A stretch of 19,244 nucleotides of DNA from CAZPYT01 sp964590955 (GTDB lineage: Bacteria; Patescibacteriota; WWE3; UBA101185; UBA10185), in contig CAZPYT010000016.1 of the NCBI GenBank assembly GCA_964590955.1, positions 1 through 19,244 on the forward strand, given 5' to 3'. Shown here one piece after another: positions 1 through 6,317 of the stretch. The position numbers and the translations under genes were made by a program. Below the pieces are notes generated by a model. The model made no database searches. It worked only from the letters and a program-made list of their open reading frames with translations, and was not told the origin of the DNA. Position 1 is the first letter of the stretch. Every line of letters begins with the position of its first letter.

Positions 1-33
1 CTTTCATTTTATATTCTCGGATACGCGACAAAA

Positions 34-540
34 ATGGATTTCTTTTTACTTTACAGCATACTGTTCTTTGGAAATTCACTTATACTCGGCAGTGTTGTGT
101 TTACGATGTATAACAGAATGGCCACGTTGTTACAAAGGGCTCTATCAGCCGAAAGCAATATCGATATAGAACTTAAAAGAAGGGCAACGCTTATTCCACA
201 ACTGGAAAATATTATTAAAGGCTACTCTGAATATGAAAAAAGAATGTTTACAGATATTGCAGTAAAAAGAACTCAAACTCTTGTCAAAAACAAAAGGGTC
301 CCCAGCGCTGTGGGGCTAACAGCTATTGTAGAAAAGTATCCTGAAATCAAAGCCAATGAAACCTACAAGCATTTGTTTATACAACTTGTGGATACAGAAG
401 AAAGAATTGCGTACTCGAGAGCATTTTACAATAGAAATGTTCAAAAATTGAATGTGCTGGTTGCCAAGTTTCCATTCAATGTTGTAGCTGCAATTACAGA
501 TATAACACCAATGGAATTTCTAGCTATAGATAAAATCTAA
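34..540 (+). CDS. LemA family protein (5' end uncertain, may start upstream of the window)
   Basis: LemA proteins are membrane-anchored helical proteins of poorly defined role, with a short N-terminal tail, one membrane helix and a long helical bundle. Here residues 3-24 are hydrophobic and are followed by YNRM. The family core is clear: ELKRRATLIPQLENIIKGY at 46-64, then YEKRMF at 67-72. The second signature follows at about 118-152 (QLVDTEERIAYSRAFYNRNVQKLN, then FPFNVVA). At 168 residues the length is close to ordinary LemA proteins. There is no SD before this ATG and no -10 box at the 6-9 nt spacing usual in this window. The reading frame is also open back to base 1, so this may be the LemA part of a longer protein. 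The gene converges with the DUF333 gene 14 bases downstream. The family call is firm; the start is not. Confidence 0.88.
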   Translation: MDFFLLYSILFFGNSLILGSVVFTMYNRMATLLQRALSAESNIDIELKRRATLIPQLENIIKGYSEYEKRMFTDIAVKRTQTLVKNKRVPSAVGLTAIVEKYPEIKANETYKHLFIQLVDTEERIAYSRAFYNRNVQKLNVLVAKFPFNVVAAITDITPMEFLAIDKI

Positions 541-554
541 TAATTAAGTCAGTG

Positions 555-1172
555 CTAGCGTGACATTAATTGACCGCTTACATCAACACATTCAGGTATC
601 AAATACGACGGGAAATCAGGATAATCATCAAAATAACTGCACATGATAGCGCCATTGCCATCCGCTAAAACTTTAATTTTTCCGTTATCTTTTACCGCAA
701 ATACGTAGCCTCCTCCGGCATCCCCGGAAACAGGCAACACTGAACCGCTAATATATTTACCCAAATGTTTGTTAATTACGACTTTCATGTCAGTCAAAGT
801 TAGTCCCTTAGCAATTAATGCTTGTTTTATTTTTGCGGCGTCTTCTTCGAGAGTACACTCATCTCTTAAATAAGCCCATTCTTCACATGCATAATCTTCA
901 AAATTACACATTCCGAATTGACTTCCATCAGAATTTGTCACAATTTCAAGTGCTCCTCCTGCATCTATACAGTTAAGAGATGCCGGATTTTCCATTTGCA
1001 CCGGTTCATACTCAGATTCTGTGACAGCAATTTCGTCACTAGTAGAATCTTCGATTTCAGATACAGCGGTCATATCAGTTGGCGTATCTTCAGGCAAAAG
1101 TTTTTTTGATGGAATAAAATACAAAAGCAAAATCAAGGCAATAACTAAGATTGTTATTATTATGTTTTTCAT
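555..1172 (-). CDS. Membrane-anchored DUF333-domain protein
   Basis: The 205-residue protein has an N-terminal membrane helix (about residues 3-20) and an acidic, Ser/Thr-rich linker (25-60). A DUF333 domain follows at about 62-107: NPASLNCIDAGG, then GMCNFEDYACEEWAYLRDEC, with the four cysteines (C68, C89, C96, C106) that in this family probably form disulfides. DUF333 proteins are often annotated as putative hemolysins without evidence of that activity. The C-terminal part (108-205) is not DUF333. It holds a DGNGAIMCSYFDDYPDFPSYLIPEC stretch (residues 171-195) with two more cysteines. It is likely exported and tethered, facing outwards. The start is supported by an extended -10 box 6 nt upstream and no SD. 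Confidence 0.8.
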   Translation of the reverse strand: MKNIIITILVIALILLLYFIPSKKLLPEDTPTDMTAVSEIEDSTSDEIAVTESEYEPVQMENPASLNCIDAGGALEIVTNSDGSQFGMCNFEDYACEEWAYLRDECTLEEDAAKIKQALIAKGLTLTDMKVVINKHLGKYISGSVLPVSGDAGGGYVFAVKDNGKIKVLADGNGAIMCSYFDDYPDFPSYLIPECVDVSGQLMSR

Positions 1173-1178
1173 AATTAT

Positions 1179-1187
1179 ATTTTAGCA
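1179..1187 (-). promoter_or_regulatory. Extended -10 box giving a leaderless start for the DUF333 gene
   Basis: On the minus strand TGC-TAAAAT is followed by 6 nt and then the ATG at 1172. No SD fits in the gap, so transcription should begin at or next to the start codon. Confidence 0.5.
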
Positions 1188-1264
1188 CTATGGGAAAAAG
1201 TATAAAGTATAGAAATAATGGCCACTGTCGGAATTAAAAGAACACTATCAAATCAACACAAAAT

Positions 1265-1293
1265 TAGACTTTAATGTAGTCATAAGCTATAAT
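1265..1293 (+). promoter_or_regulatory. Sigma70-type promoter for the 1325-1816 unit
   Basis: A perfect -10 box TATAAT lies at 1288-1293, with a -35-like TAGACT at 1265-1270 and 17 nt between. The predicted transcript starts near 1300 and has an SD, unlike the leaderless neighbours. Confidence 0.55.
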
Positions 1294-1324
1294 CATCCAA
1301 AATAAATTCGCGATGGAGACGATA

Positions 1325-1570
1325 ATGGCCAAGAAAAAGAAAAAAAATAATTTACCTTTTGGGGGAATCGTAGCAAACATATATGGGCCGGATGGGTCAG
1401 AATTATATATGGTATGCATTGAACAAACTCCAAAAGCACACGCTGCTCTGACAAATGCATTAATGAGTTTGAAAATGTCTTCCGGATGGAATTTGACATT
1501 AGCCGACGCTGAAAGACTGCGTGATGAAGTAAATCGTCTATACAAAAAAAACCCGGATAAAACTCGATAG
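1325..1570 (+). CDS. Small protein of unknown function (81 aa)
   Basis: I do not recognise this family. The protein begins MAKKKKKNNLPFGG, a lysine tract probably disordered or nucleic-acid/membrane-contacting. A compact body follows (GIVANIYGPDGSELYMVCIEQTPKAHAALTNAL), with a predicted amphipathic C-terminal helix. No signal peptide or membrane segment is seen, so it is likely cytoplasmic. I chose this ATG rather than the in-frame ATG at 1313 because GGAG at 1315-1318 sits 6 nt before it. The next gene has the same GGAG-6 nt-ATG arrangement. It is first in a two-gene unit with its own promoter and terminator. Confidence 0.6.
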   Translation: MAKKKKKNNLPFGGIVANIYGPDGSELYMVCIEQTPKAHAALTNALMSLKMSSGWNLTLADAERLRDEVNRLYKKNPDKTR

Positions 1571-1582
1571 ATGGAGAAACTC

Positions 1583-1816
1583 ATGCTCATTATATTCCCT
1601 AATAGTCTGGAGACTGTGTTATTGGAAGTACCTGATTATCCAGGACCATGTGATGAAATCCTCATCACTGAGGAAAATTTGAAACAAGCGGTAAACCCGG
1701 TCATGCGTATTCGAATGGTTGGAAAAACACTGCATGTAGAGCATGCATGCTCTTTGAACCAGGGATTCGCCGAGGAAGACACCAAATACCCCGCCTTCAA
1801 AGCAACTATTTTGTAA
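1583..1816 (+). CDS. Small protein of unknown function (77 aa)
   Basis: The product begins MLIIFPNSLETVLLEVPDYPGPCDEILITEENL and ends KYPAFKATIL. No known domain, signal peptide or membrane helix is recognised. The start at 1583 is preferred over the in-frame ATG at 1571 because GGAG at 1573-1576 lies 6 nt upstream. It follows the 81-aa gene by 12 bases and is followed within 7 bases by a strong terminator, so the two are probably made together from one short mRNA. They may be partners, but nothing in the sequence shows what they do. Confidence 0.6.
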   Translation: MLIIFPNSLETVLLEVPDYPGPCDEILITEENLKQAVNPVMRIRMVGKTLHVEHACSLNQGFAEEDTKYPAFKATIL

Positions 1817-1822
1817 AAACAA

Positions 1823-1870
1823 AAAGGATAGCTCACTGTGTGAAACCACCGAACTATCCTTTCTTTTTTT
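1823..1870 (+). terminator. Intrinsic terminator after the two small genes
   Basis: The arms AAAGGATAG (1823-1831) and CTATCCTTT (1854-1862) pair perfectly and are followed by a run of eight T after one C. The loop holds a second small palindrome, TCACTGTGTGA. Confidence 0.8.
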
Positions 1871-1894
1871 TGTCGACTTTAGTTCCATTTACTG

Positions 1895-1900
1895 TACTAT
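1895..1900 (+). promoter_or_regulatory. -10 box giving a leaderless start for the 1907 gene
   Basis: TACTAT is followed by 6 nt (TAAAAT) and then ATG at 1907. No SD is present. Confidence 0.4.
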
Positions 1901-1906
1901 TAAAAT

Positions 1907-2257
1907 ATGGAAAACGACGATTTTTTTAAGATGATAGATTTTGAAAAAATTAACGAGTATATAAAAAAAAACAGTGATAGACGCATTAGATTTGTTTCTT
2001 TTTGTATTGGTCTTATATTAGGTGCGCTTGCCCCAGACTTAGAAATTCAATTTGACCCGTTAAATGTAGAAACTTTAATCGGATTGGTTGTAGGTTTTGT
2101 CTGGACTTTTTCACGTTATAAAAAATATGGAAATTCCGGTGTATTTAAAGCACAAAACGAGCTGGCTCTATTTTTTACTTATTTAGTCAATTTTATATTT
2201 GGCGGTGTTACCGGTTTTTACGCTGTCAGAACAATAGTTCTATATATTTTTGGATAA
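1907..2257 (+). CDS. Small integral membrane protein of unknown function (116 aa)
   Basis: The first 25 residues are charged and cytoplasmic-like (MENDDFFKMIDFEKINEYIKKNSDRR). Three or so hydrophobic segments follow: about 27-42, 57-70 and 86-115, the last broken by GGVTG. Charged RYKKYG between the second and third gives a positive-inside loop. No catalytic motif or known family is recognised. It converges with the sulfotransferase gene only 9 bases away. It begins right after the terminator of the preceding unit and appears to have its own leaderless promoter. Confidence 0.55.
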   Translation: MENDDFFKMIDFEKINEYIKKNSDRRIRFVSFCIGLILGALAPDLEIQFDPLNVETLIGLVVGFVWTFSRYKKYGNSGVFKAQNELALFFTYLVNFIFGGVTGFYAVRTIVLYIFG

Positions 2258-2266
2258 GCGGTCAGA

Positions 2267-3223
2267 TTATAAATCGTATCCCCAAAATGCCTTTAAATCA
2301 AAATCGTCTTCTATAAATCCGTTCTTTTTCAAAAGTTTTTCTAAGCGTACTACATTAGGGCGCAACTGCTTTTTCAATTCCAACTTTACATTATTCGGTA
2401 AATTAGGCCTCTTCTCTTCTCTGGTGACAACATTCACATATACTCCTGCCAACTTCCCTGCAAAAGGATTTTTTCCTAAAAAGCTGAGATCAAAAGTATT
2501 TGTTATTCCTTCGACAATTTTAACCAGTAGCGGGAATCTAACAATTCTATGCGAATTTATTGAATCGAATTCCTCAGGTTCATGCACAGATACATCTAAA
2601 AATTTAAGCAGTCTTTTATAAACTCCGGCGGTATCGTTTTTAAAATTCTTGTAAAAATAAATAAAGATTTGATCCGTTGGAAAGTAATCTAAAAATCTAT
2701 TAAAGTGACGTTCGTAATCAACAAGGTCAAAATATAGACTTGGCCTAACCCAGGAATCTCCAGCTACTTCTCGTGAGGGGTCAATGGCAAGTAAAAAATC
2801 GTTTTCATCTTCCATAAAAGTACTTACAAGCGCACCATGATATGAATACATTTGATCAACAGGTTCCCTGAATGAAAAAATGATTTTTGCATCAGGGTTG
2901 AAATTGAATATTCTCTCAGCAGATTTTTCTGAAAAATAATCACCGGGTGAAATATCTGCAATAATTTCTTCGTTGCCGACATCGTCAAAATAACCAAGAT
3001 ATCGATCTTTATTTAAAACAAAGTGCTTTTTTTTGGTTTTATTATGGGCATTAGCATCTGCCATTATCTCGCGTGAAAAAAAATGCAGCTCCTTTTTAGA
3101 CGGAACATAAATATCAGGATGTTGCATGAAGTAATTATATAAAGACGTAGTGCCTGTACGAGCTACTCCTACGTGAAATAGGTTAGGTATTTTTCTATCT
3201 TGATTTGCGTTTGAATCACTCAT
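2267..3223 (-). CDS. PAPS-dependent sulfotransferase family protein
   Basis: This 318-residue protein has the fold signatures of cytosolic/Golgi-type sulfotransferases, which move a sulfuryl group from PAPS to a hydroxyl or amine. The 5'-phosphosulfate loop is GVARTGTTSLYNYFMQHPDI at 19-38. It is followed by PSKKELHFFS (41-50), as in the heparan-sulfate-type branch. The 3'-phosphate site is IIFSFREPVDQMYSYH (114-129), with R119 and S127. The C terminus (LEKLLKKNGFIEDDFDLKAFWGYDL) has the usual helix and trailing W. Its ATG overlaps the TGA of the methyltransferase by 4 bases (ATGA), so translation is probably coupled. The glycosyltransferase context suggests a surface glycan or lipid acceptor; the acceptor cannot be read from sequence. 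Confidence 0.85.
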   Translation of the reverse strand: MSDSNANQDRKIPNLFHVGVARTGTTSLYNYFMQHPDIYVPSKKELHFFSREIMADANAHNKTKKKHFVLNKDRYLGYFDDVGNEEIIADISPGDYFSEKSAERIFNFNPDAKIIFSFREPVDQMYSYHGALVSTFMEDENDFLLAIDPSREVAGDSWVRPSLYFDLVDYERHFNRFLDYFPTDQIFIYFYKNFKNDTAGVYKRLLKFLDVSVHEPEEFDSINSHRIVRFPLLVKIVEGITNTFDLSFLGKNPFAGKLAGVYVNVVTREEKRPNLPNNVKLELKKQLRPNVVRLEKLLKKNGFIEDDFDLKAFWGYDL

Positions 3224-4083
3224 TTTTTTACAAAAGCTCTGAGAGCATCTCCTTTTTTAAATATAATTTCGATCGGCCAAACACACAACCCCAAAAATTT
3301 GTTGAAAACTGTCTTTTTGTAATAAGTTTTTTGTATGCCTAAAGTATGTAGTATTTGGTATGAGGTGTTATTTCCAAAAATATTTTTGATCTTATAATCT
3401 GTAAAACCGGCTTTTTCAATTGTCATTGCTAAAGTTTTTTTATCAAAAAAGCTTAAATGATGGGGAACAAAATATTCGGCCTTCTCTTTGAAAAGCGTGT
3501 AGTACAATCCTCCAAAGTTTGGGATATCAATGACGAGCTCTCCACCCGGTTTTAAAACACGCCTGATTTCCTTCAACATACTTATTGGATTGTAATCATG
3601 CTCAAGAACATGGGACAAAGTTACCATATCAAAAAAATTATCCTGGTGGGCTGCTGCCTGTATTGTCCCCTGTGCTAAATTCAAAAAAGGATAAAATTCT
3701 TTCCCCTTGGATACTGCCACATCACTAAAATCAACGCCGTAACAATTCCACCCTGCGAGATATTTTTTTAAGAGAGCAGTGCAATTGCCAAAGCCCACAT
3801 CCAAAACTCTCTTTGCATTTTTATCAGGTACATAAAAATCGGAAGGAATTTTAATATCAGCTTTTTTGTAATAGGAACTATTGTCGTCTGTATAATATTC
3901 TGATAAATAGTCAGGTGCTGGGCGTGTACTTAAATACACAAATCCGCAAGAATTGCATTTCGCCAAATCGAATGTATCTACCAAGTCAGTTCCTTCAGTA
4001 AAATATGACTTAACGGTAGCGTAAAATTCTGAATCAGTAGATCCGCATAAATAACACTTTGTTACTTTTTCAATCTTCGACAT
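3220..4083 (-). CDS. SAM-dependent class I methyltransferase with N-terminal zinc ribbon
   Basis: The 287-residue protein opens with two Cys pairs (CYLC at 10-13 and CNSC at 43-46), a zinc ribbon common in methyltransferases of polysaccharide clusters. The Rossmann core follows: motif I VLDVGFGN (93-100), acidic motif II around D118, LSHVLEH (156-162), and LKPGGELVIDIPNFG at 177-191. PHHLSFF (207-213) is typical of the Methyltransf_23 group acting on nucleotide sugars or glycans. A -10 box lies 8 nt before the ATG and there is no SD. It is immediately upstream of, and overlaps, the sulfotransferase. The two probably modify the same glycan or a precursor; the substrate is unknown. Confidence 0.85.
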   Translation of the reverse strand: MSKIEKVTKCYLCGSTDSEFYATVKSYFTEGTDLVDTFDLAKCNSCGFVYLSTRPAPDYLSEYYTDDNSSYYKKADIKIPSDFYVPDKNAKRVLDVGFGNCTALLKKYLAGWNCYGVDFSDVAVSKGKEFYPFLNLAQGTIQAAAHQDNFFDMVTLSHVLEHDYNPISMLKEIRRVLKPGGELVIDIPNFGGLYYTLFKEKAEYFVPHHLSFFDKKTLAMTIEKAGFTDYKIKNIFGNNTSYQILHTLGIQKTYYKKTVFNKFLGLCVWPIEIIFKKGDALRAFVKK

Positions 4084-4091
4084 GGTACTTT

Positions 4092-4097
4092 ATTATA
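4092..4097 (-). promoter_or_regulatory. -10 box giving a leaderless start for the methyltransferase-sulfotransferase pair
   Basis: On the minus strand TATAAT is followed by 8 nt and then the ATG at 4083, without an SD. It sits in the 23-base gap after the glycosyltransferase stop, so the pair can be transcribed separately. Confidence 0.55.
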
Positions 4098-4106
4098 ACG
4101 CCTGCA

Positions 4107-5279
4107 CTAAAAAAGACTATCGAAAAGATGGCCATAGTACTCTGTATAAACATTAGTATGTGAAAAATCAAAAGCACCTCTCAGAAATTTATCAGGCTGC
4201 GAAATAAATTTTTTTACCGCAGATGAGATTGATGCCGGGGTTAACTCATCAACCAAAATACCTGCGTTGTATTTTTCAAGTTCTTTTGAAATTTCAGGAA
4301 CTTTAGAAACAACAATGGGTAAACCATAAGAAACATAATCTCTAAGTTTTGCGGGATCAGAATAATGCGCGTAGTTTTTTACCCCATCTGTAAATCTAGG
4401 ATACAAAGCTACACTCAGATGATTTTCCAAAAGTAGTTTTTCTTTTTCAGCTCCTTTAACATAACCCGTGAACACTACATTCTTGGTTAATTTATTGTTT
4501 TTGACATATGTTTCGAGAAAATCTCTATATTCAGGATTGTTTGCTGCCCCAGACAAAGTTAGAGTAACTTTATCTTTAGTGGTTTTCATAATTTCAGGCA
4601 TACTTTCTAGAAGTTCCAGCAAACCTTTTTCTGGCAGTAATGCGCCCATATATATAATTTTTAATTGTTTCTTATCATACTTTTTTGGAATTTTTAGACT
4701 GGGCTTATTCCCCCAGTGAACAATTGTATGTTTCGCATTTTTAGGATTAGGTATATGCCCAACAGCAATCCTCATTTTAAACTGGTTCTTGGAAGCATAC
4801 CAAATGTAATCACACATTTTAATTCCTAATGCGTCCAGCGGGTCAACAAATCTTAACAAAAAATGAGCCGGCCTTTTTGGCATGGGCATGTAGTCCCAGT
4901 GCCAAAGTAATGTCTTTTTACAGTATCCAAGTTTTTTAGCCAAAACAGTAGCTAGAGCCACTACAGAAAAAGTTGTTACTGCCAGATCTGCCTTTCTGGC
5001 AATCCTCAAGGAACTTAAAGTATTTAAGAAAAAAAACACATGCTGTAAAGGTGCAAGAAAGGCAGGCGCGCCATCTTTCAAAGTCAGCATTTTTACGGTT
5101 TTTGTTAATTTGCCGTTAGTGTATTCAAATAGCGTAGACTTATCAATATCTTTTCTAAAACGTGATTTCAGATCCAAAAAATAAAAGTGCTCGGTGTTTT
5201 CTTTGAGAAAGTCAAAAATACTTCCGCAATTTGCGTAATCACCTAGTGTTGTGTAGAAAATACTGTGATATTTTGCCAT
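4107..5279 (-). CDS. GT-B glycosyltransferase (GT4/GT1-like)
   Basis: With this start the protein has 390 residues. The C-terminal half is a typical GT-B nucleotide-sugar domain: IIYMGALLPEKGLLELLESM from about 209, VTLTLSGAANNPEYRDFLE, then NVVFTGYVKG. SDPAKLRDYVSYGLPIVVS at about 307-325 is the donor-binding signature, with K in the usual place. The N-terminal half is poorly conserved, as expected of an acceptor domain. I chose the third in-frame ATG: the minus strand reads TATACT-G-ATG-TCT-ATG, so the -10 box ends 7 nt before ATG 5279. An upstream start at 5285 or 5315 would put the -10 inside or against the coding region. It probably builds the glycan modified by the downstream methyltransferase and sulfotransferase. 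Confidence 0.88.
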   Translation of the reverse strand: MAKYHSIFYTTLGDYANCGSIFDFLKENTEHFYFLDLKSRFRKDIDKSTLFEYTNGKLTKTVKMLTLKDGAPAFLAPLQHVFFFLNTLSSLRIARKADLAVTTFSVVALATVLAKKLGYCKKTLLWHWDYMPMPKRPAHFLLRFVDPLDALGIKMCDYIWYASKNQFKMRIAVGHIPNPKNAKHTIVHWGNKPSLKIPKKYDKKQLKIIYMGALLPEKGLLELLESMPEIMKTTKDKVTLTLSGAANNPEYRDFLETYVKNNKLTKNVVFTGYVKGAEKEKLLLENHLSVALYPRFTDGVKNYAHYSDPAKLRDYVSYGLPIVVSKVPEISKELEKYNAGILVDELTPASISSAVKKFISQPDKFLRGAFDFSHTNVYTEYYGHLFDSLF

Positions 5280-5286
5280 AGACATC

Positions 5287-5292
5287 AGTATA
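5287..5292 (-). promoter_or_regulatory. -10 box that decides the glycosyltransferase start
   Basis: On the minus strand TATACT ends 7 nt before the ATG at 5279. There is no SD before any of the three candidate ATG codons. Confidence 0.55.
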
Positions 5293-5324
5293 ATACAGGT
5301 AGCAGCACTGCTCAATTTGCACTA

Positions 5325-5672
5325 TTAATAGTGTGCAAAATCAGTTTTTTTTCCCATCAATTTATTTTGTAATTCATACCAATGCTGAGTTCTATTTTCT
5401 AAAGATCGATAATGAAATATATAAGCTATAAATAATCCGCAAAATAATATATCCAAAATAAACAAAGGCAACATCGGTTTAAAAATTGTCACAAAACAAG
5501 ATATCAATGCAGCTAAGCCGACTGTCAAAGTCACGTATAAATGCATTTCTCTCTCGTGCTGCAGATTCTTCAGATTTTGCTCAAATTGATACTTTTTAGC
5601 TGAAATATCTATTGTATTATCGCTAATCTCTTGCTCTATTTTTTTTTGGAATGAAATTAGCGAATCTATCAT
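5325..5672 (-). CDS. Small coiled-coil membrane protein of unknown function (115 aa)
   Basis: Residues 1-43 are charged and heptad-like (FQKKIEQEISDN to LQHEREM) and could form a coiled coil. Two adjacent membrane helices follow at about 45-63 and 66-86 with a very short turn (KPML). A charged tail (HYRSLENRTQHWYELQNKLMGKK) ends the protein. This suggests a hairpin anchor with both ends in the cytoplasm. No family is recognised. It is the most upstream gene of the leftward glycan block; the glycosyltransferase starts 45 bases downstream with its own -10 box. Confidence 0.55.
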   Translation of the reverse strand: MIDSLISFQKKIEQEISDNTIDISAKKYQFEQNLKNLQHEREMHLYVTLTVGLAALISCFVTIFKPMLPLFILDILFCGLFIAYIFHYRSLENRTQHWYELQNKLMGKKTDFAHY

Positions 5673-5678
5673 AGTTTA

Positions 5679-5684
5679 AATATA
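5679..5684 (-). promoter_or_regulatory. -10 box giving a leaderless start for the 5672 gene
   Basis: On the minus strand TATATT is followed by 6 nt (TAAACT) and the ATG at 5672, with no SD. Confidence 0.45.
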
Positions 5685-5729
5685 GATTAATGTTTTGGCT
5701 GTGTACATGTTTTAGAGGTATTTGAGTAA

Positions 5730-5758
5730 TTGCCGTAAACAGCGCTATAGGGTATAAT
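5730..5758 (+). promoter_or_regulatory. Sigma70-type promoter for the 5795 gene
   Basis: TATAAT lies at 5753-5758 and a -35-like TTGCCG at 5730-5735, 17 nt apart. The predicted transcript has a leader of about 30 nt ending in a strong SD (GGAGGA, 5785-5790). Confidence 0.65.
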
Positions 5759-5794
5759 AGAGGGAGTCAAACATATCACAAATCGGAGGAGAGA

Positions 5795-6214
5795 ATGAGA
5801 AACAAAACATTTTGGACTATCATTGCGGTATTAGTACTCACCAGCATGGCTGCAGGTTTTATCATGACAGTCACGGGCATTGCTGTAGTGTACACCCAAA
5901 ACGAGATCAAAAAGGAAGCGCGCTATATCGAAGTGTACACTTTCGAGCAGGCAGTTCAGAAATGTCAGTTGGACGTGCCTGAGTGGAGTTTGGAAGATGG
6001 CGCATTCATCAGATCATCGGTTAAACAGTACGAACCGGGCTTTATGGAGATTGATTATTATGTTGTACCGAAAGACGGATATCCGGAAACGGATTTGTTC
6101 GTAGACCTGAATGCAATTTTCATTAAGAAAGTTTTGAAAGAAGAGGGCATACTGTTCTGGTACAAAGTTACGTATACGGTCGATTGCCACTGGGATATGT
6201 ACTCATATAAATAG
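5795..6214 (+). CDS. Membrane-anchored or secreted protein of unknown function (139 aa)
   Basis: A single N-terminal hydrophobic segment (about residues 7-33, FWTIIAVLVLTSMAAGFIMTVTG and onwards) precedes a soluble domain of about 100 residues. That domain is mostly predicted beta (YIEVYTFEQAVQKC, GFMEIDYYVVPKDGYPETDLFVDL, LFWYKVTYTVDCHW) and holds two cysteines that could form a disulfide outside the cell. I do not recognise the family. The start is firm: GGAGGA lies 5 nt before the ATG, behind a good promoter. A terminator begins 3 bases after the stop, so this is a self-contained single-gene unit. Confidence 0.65.
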   Translation: MRNKTFWTIIAVLVLTSMAAGFIMTVTGIAVVYTQNEIKKEARYIEVYTFEQAVQKCQLDVPEWSLEDGAFIRSSVKQYEPGFMEIDYYVVPKDGYPETDLFVDLNAIFIKKVLKEEGILFWYKVTYTVDCHWDMYSYK

Positions 6215-6216
6215 CC

Positions 6217-6257
6217 AAAAAGGCGCTGACGTGAATCAAAACACACAGCGCCTTTTT
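6217..6257 (+). terminator. Intrinsic terminator after the 139-aa gene
   Basis: AAAAAGGCGCTG (6217-6228) pairs perfectly with CAGCGCCTTTTT (6246-6257). The flanking A and T tracts mean it could work in both directions. Confidence 0.85.
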
Positions 6258-6301
6258 CATGCAGCGTAATCGAAACAAACATTTCCCCAATAAAAACCAG
6301 A

Positions 6302-6310
6302 TGATATACT
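6302..6310 (+). promoter_or_regulatory. Extended -10 box giving a leaderless start for the 6318 gene
   Basis: TGA-TATACT is followed by 7 nt (six T and an A) and ATG at 6318. No SD is present. Confidence 0.5.
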
Positions 6311-6317
6311 TTTTTTA

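Noticed and set aside
1327..1352. Phase-variable A tract in the 81-aa gene
   Set aside because: The run is interrupted and encodes lysines compatible with the protein. There is no evidence of length variation.
4107..5315. Glycosyltransferase starting at 5315 (402 aa)
   Set aside because: The extra 12 residues have no SD and would place the TATACT box inside the gene. ATG 5279 fits the leaderless spacing.
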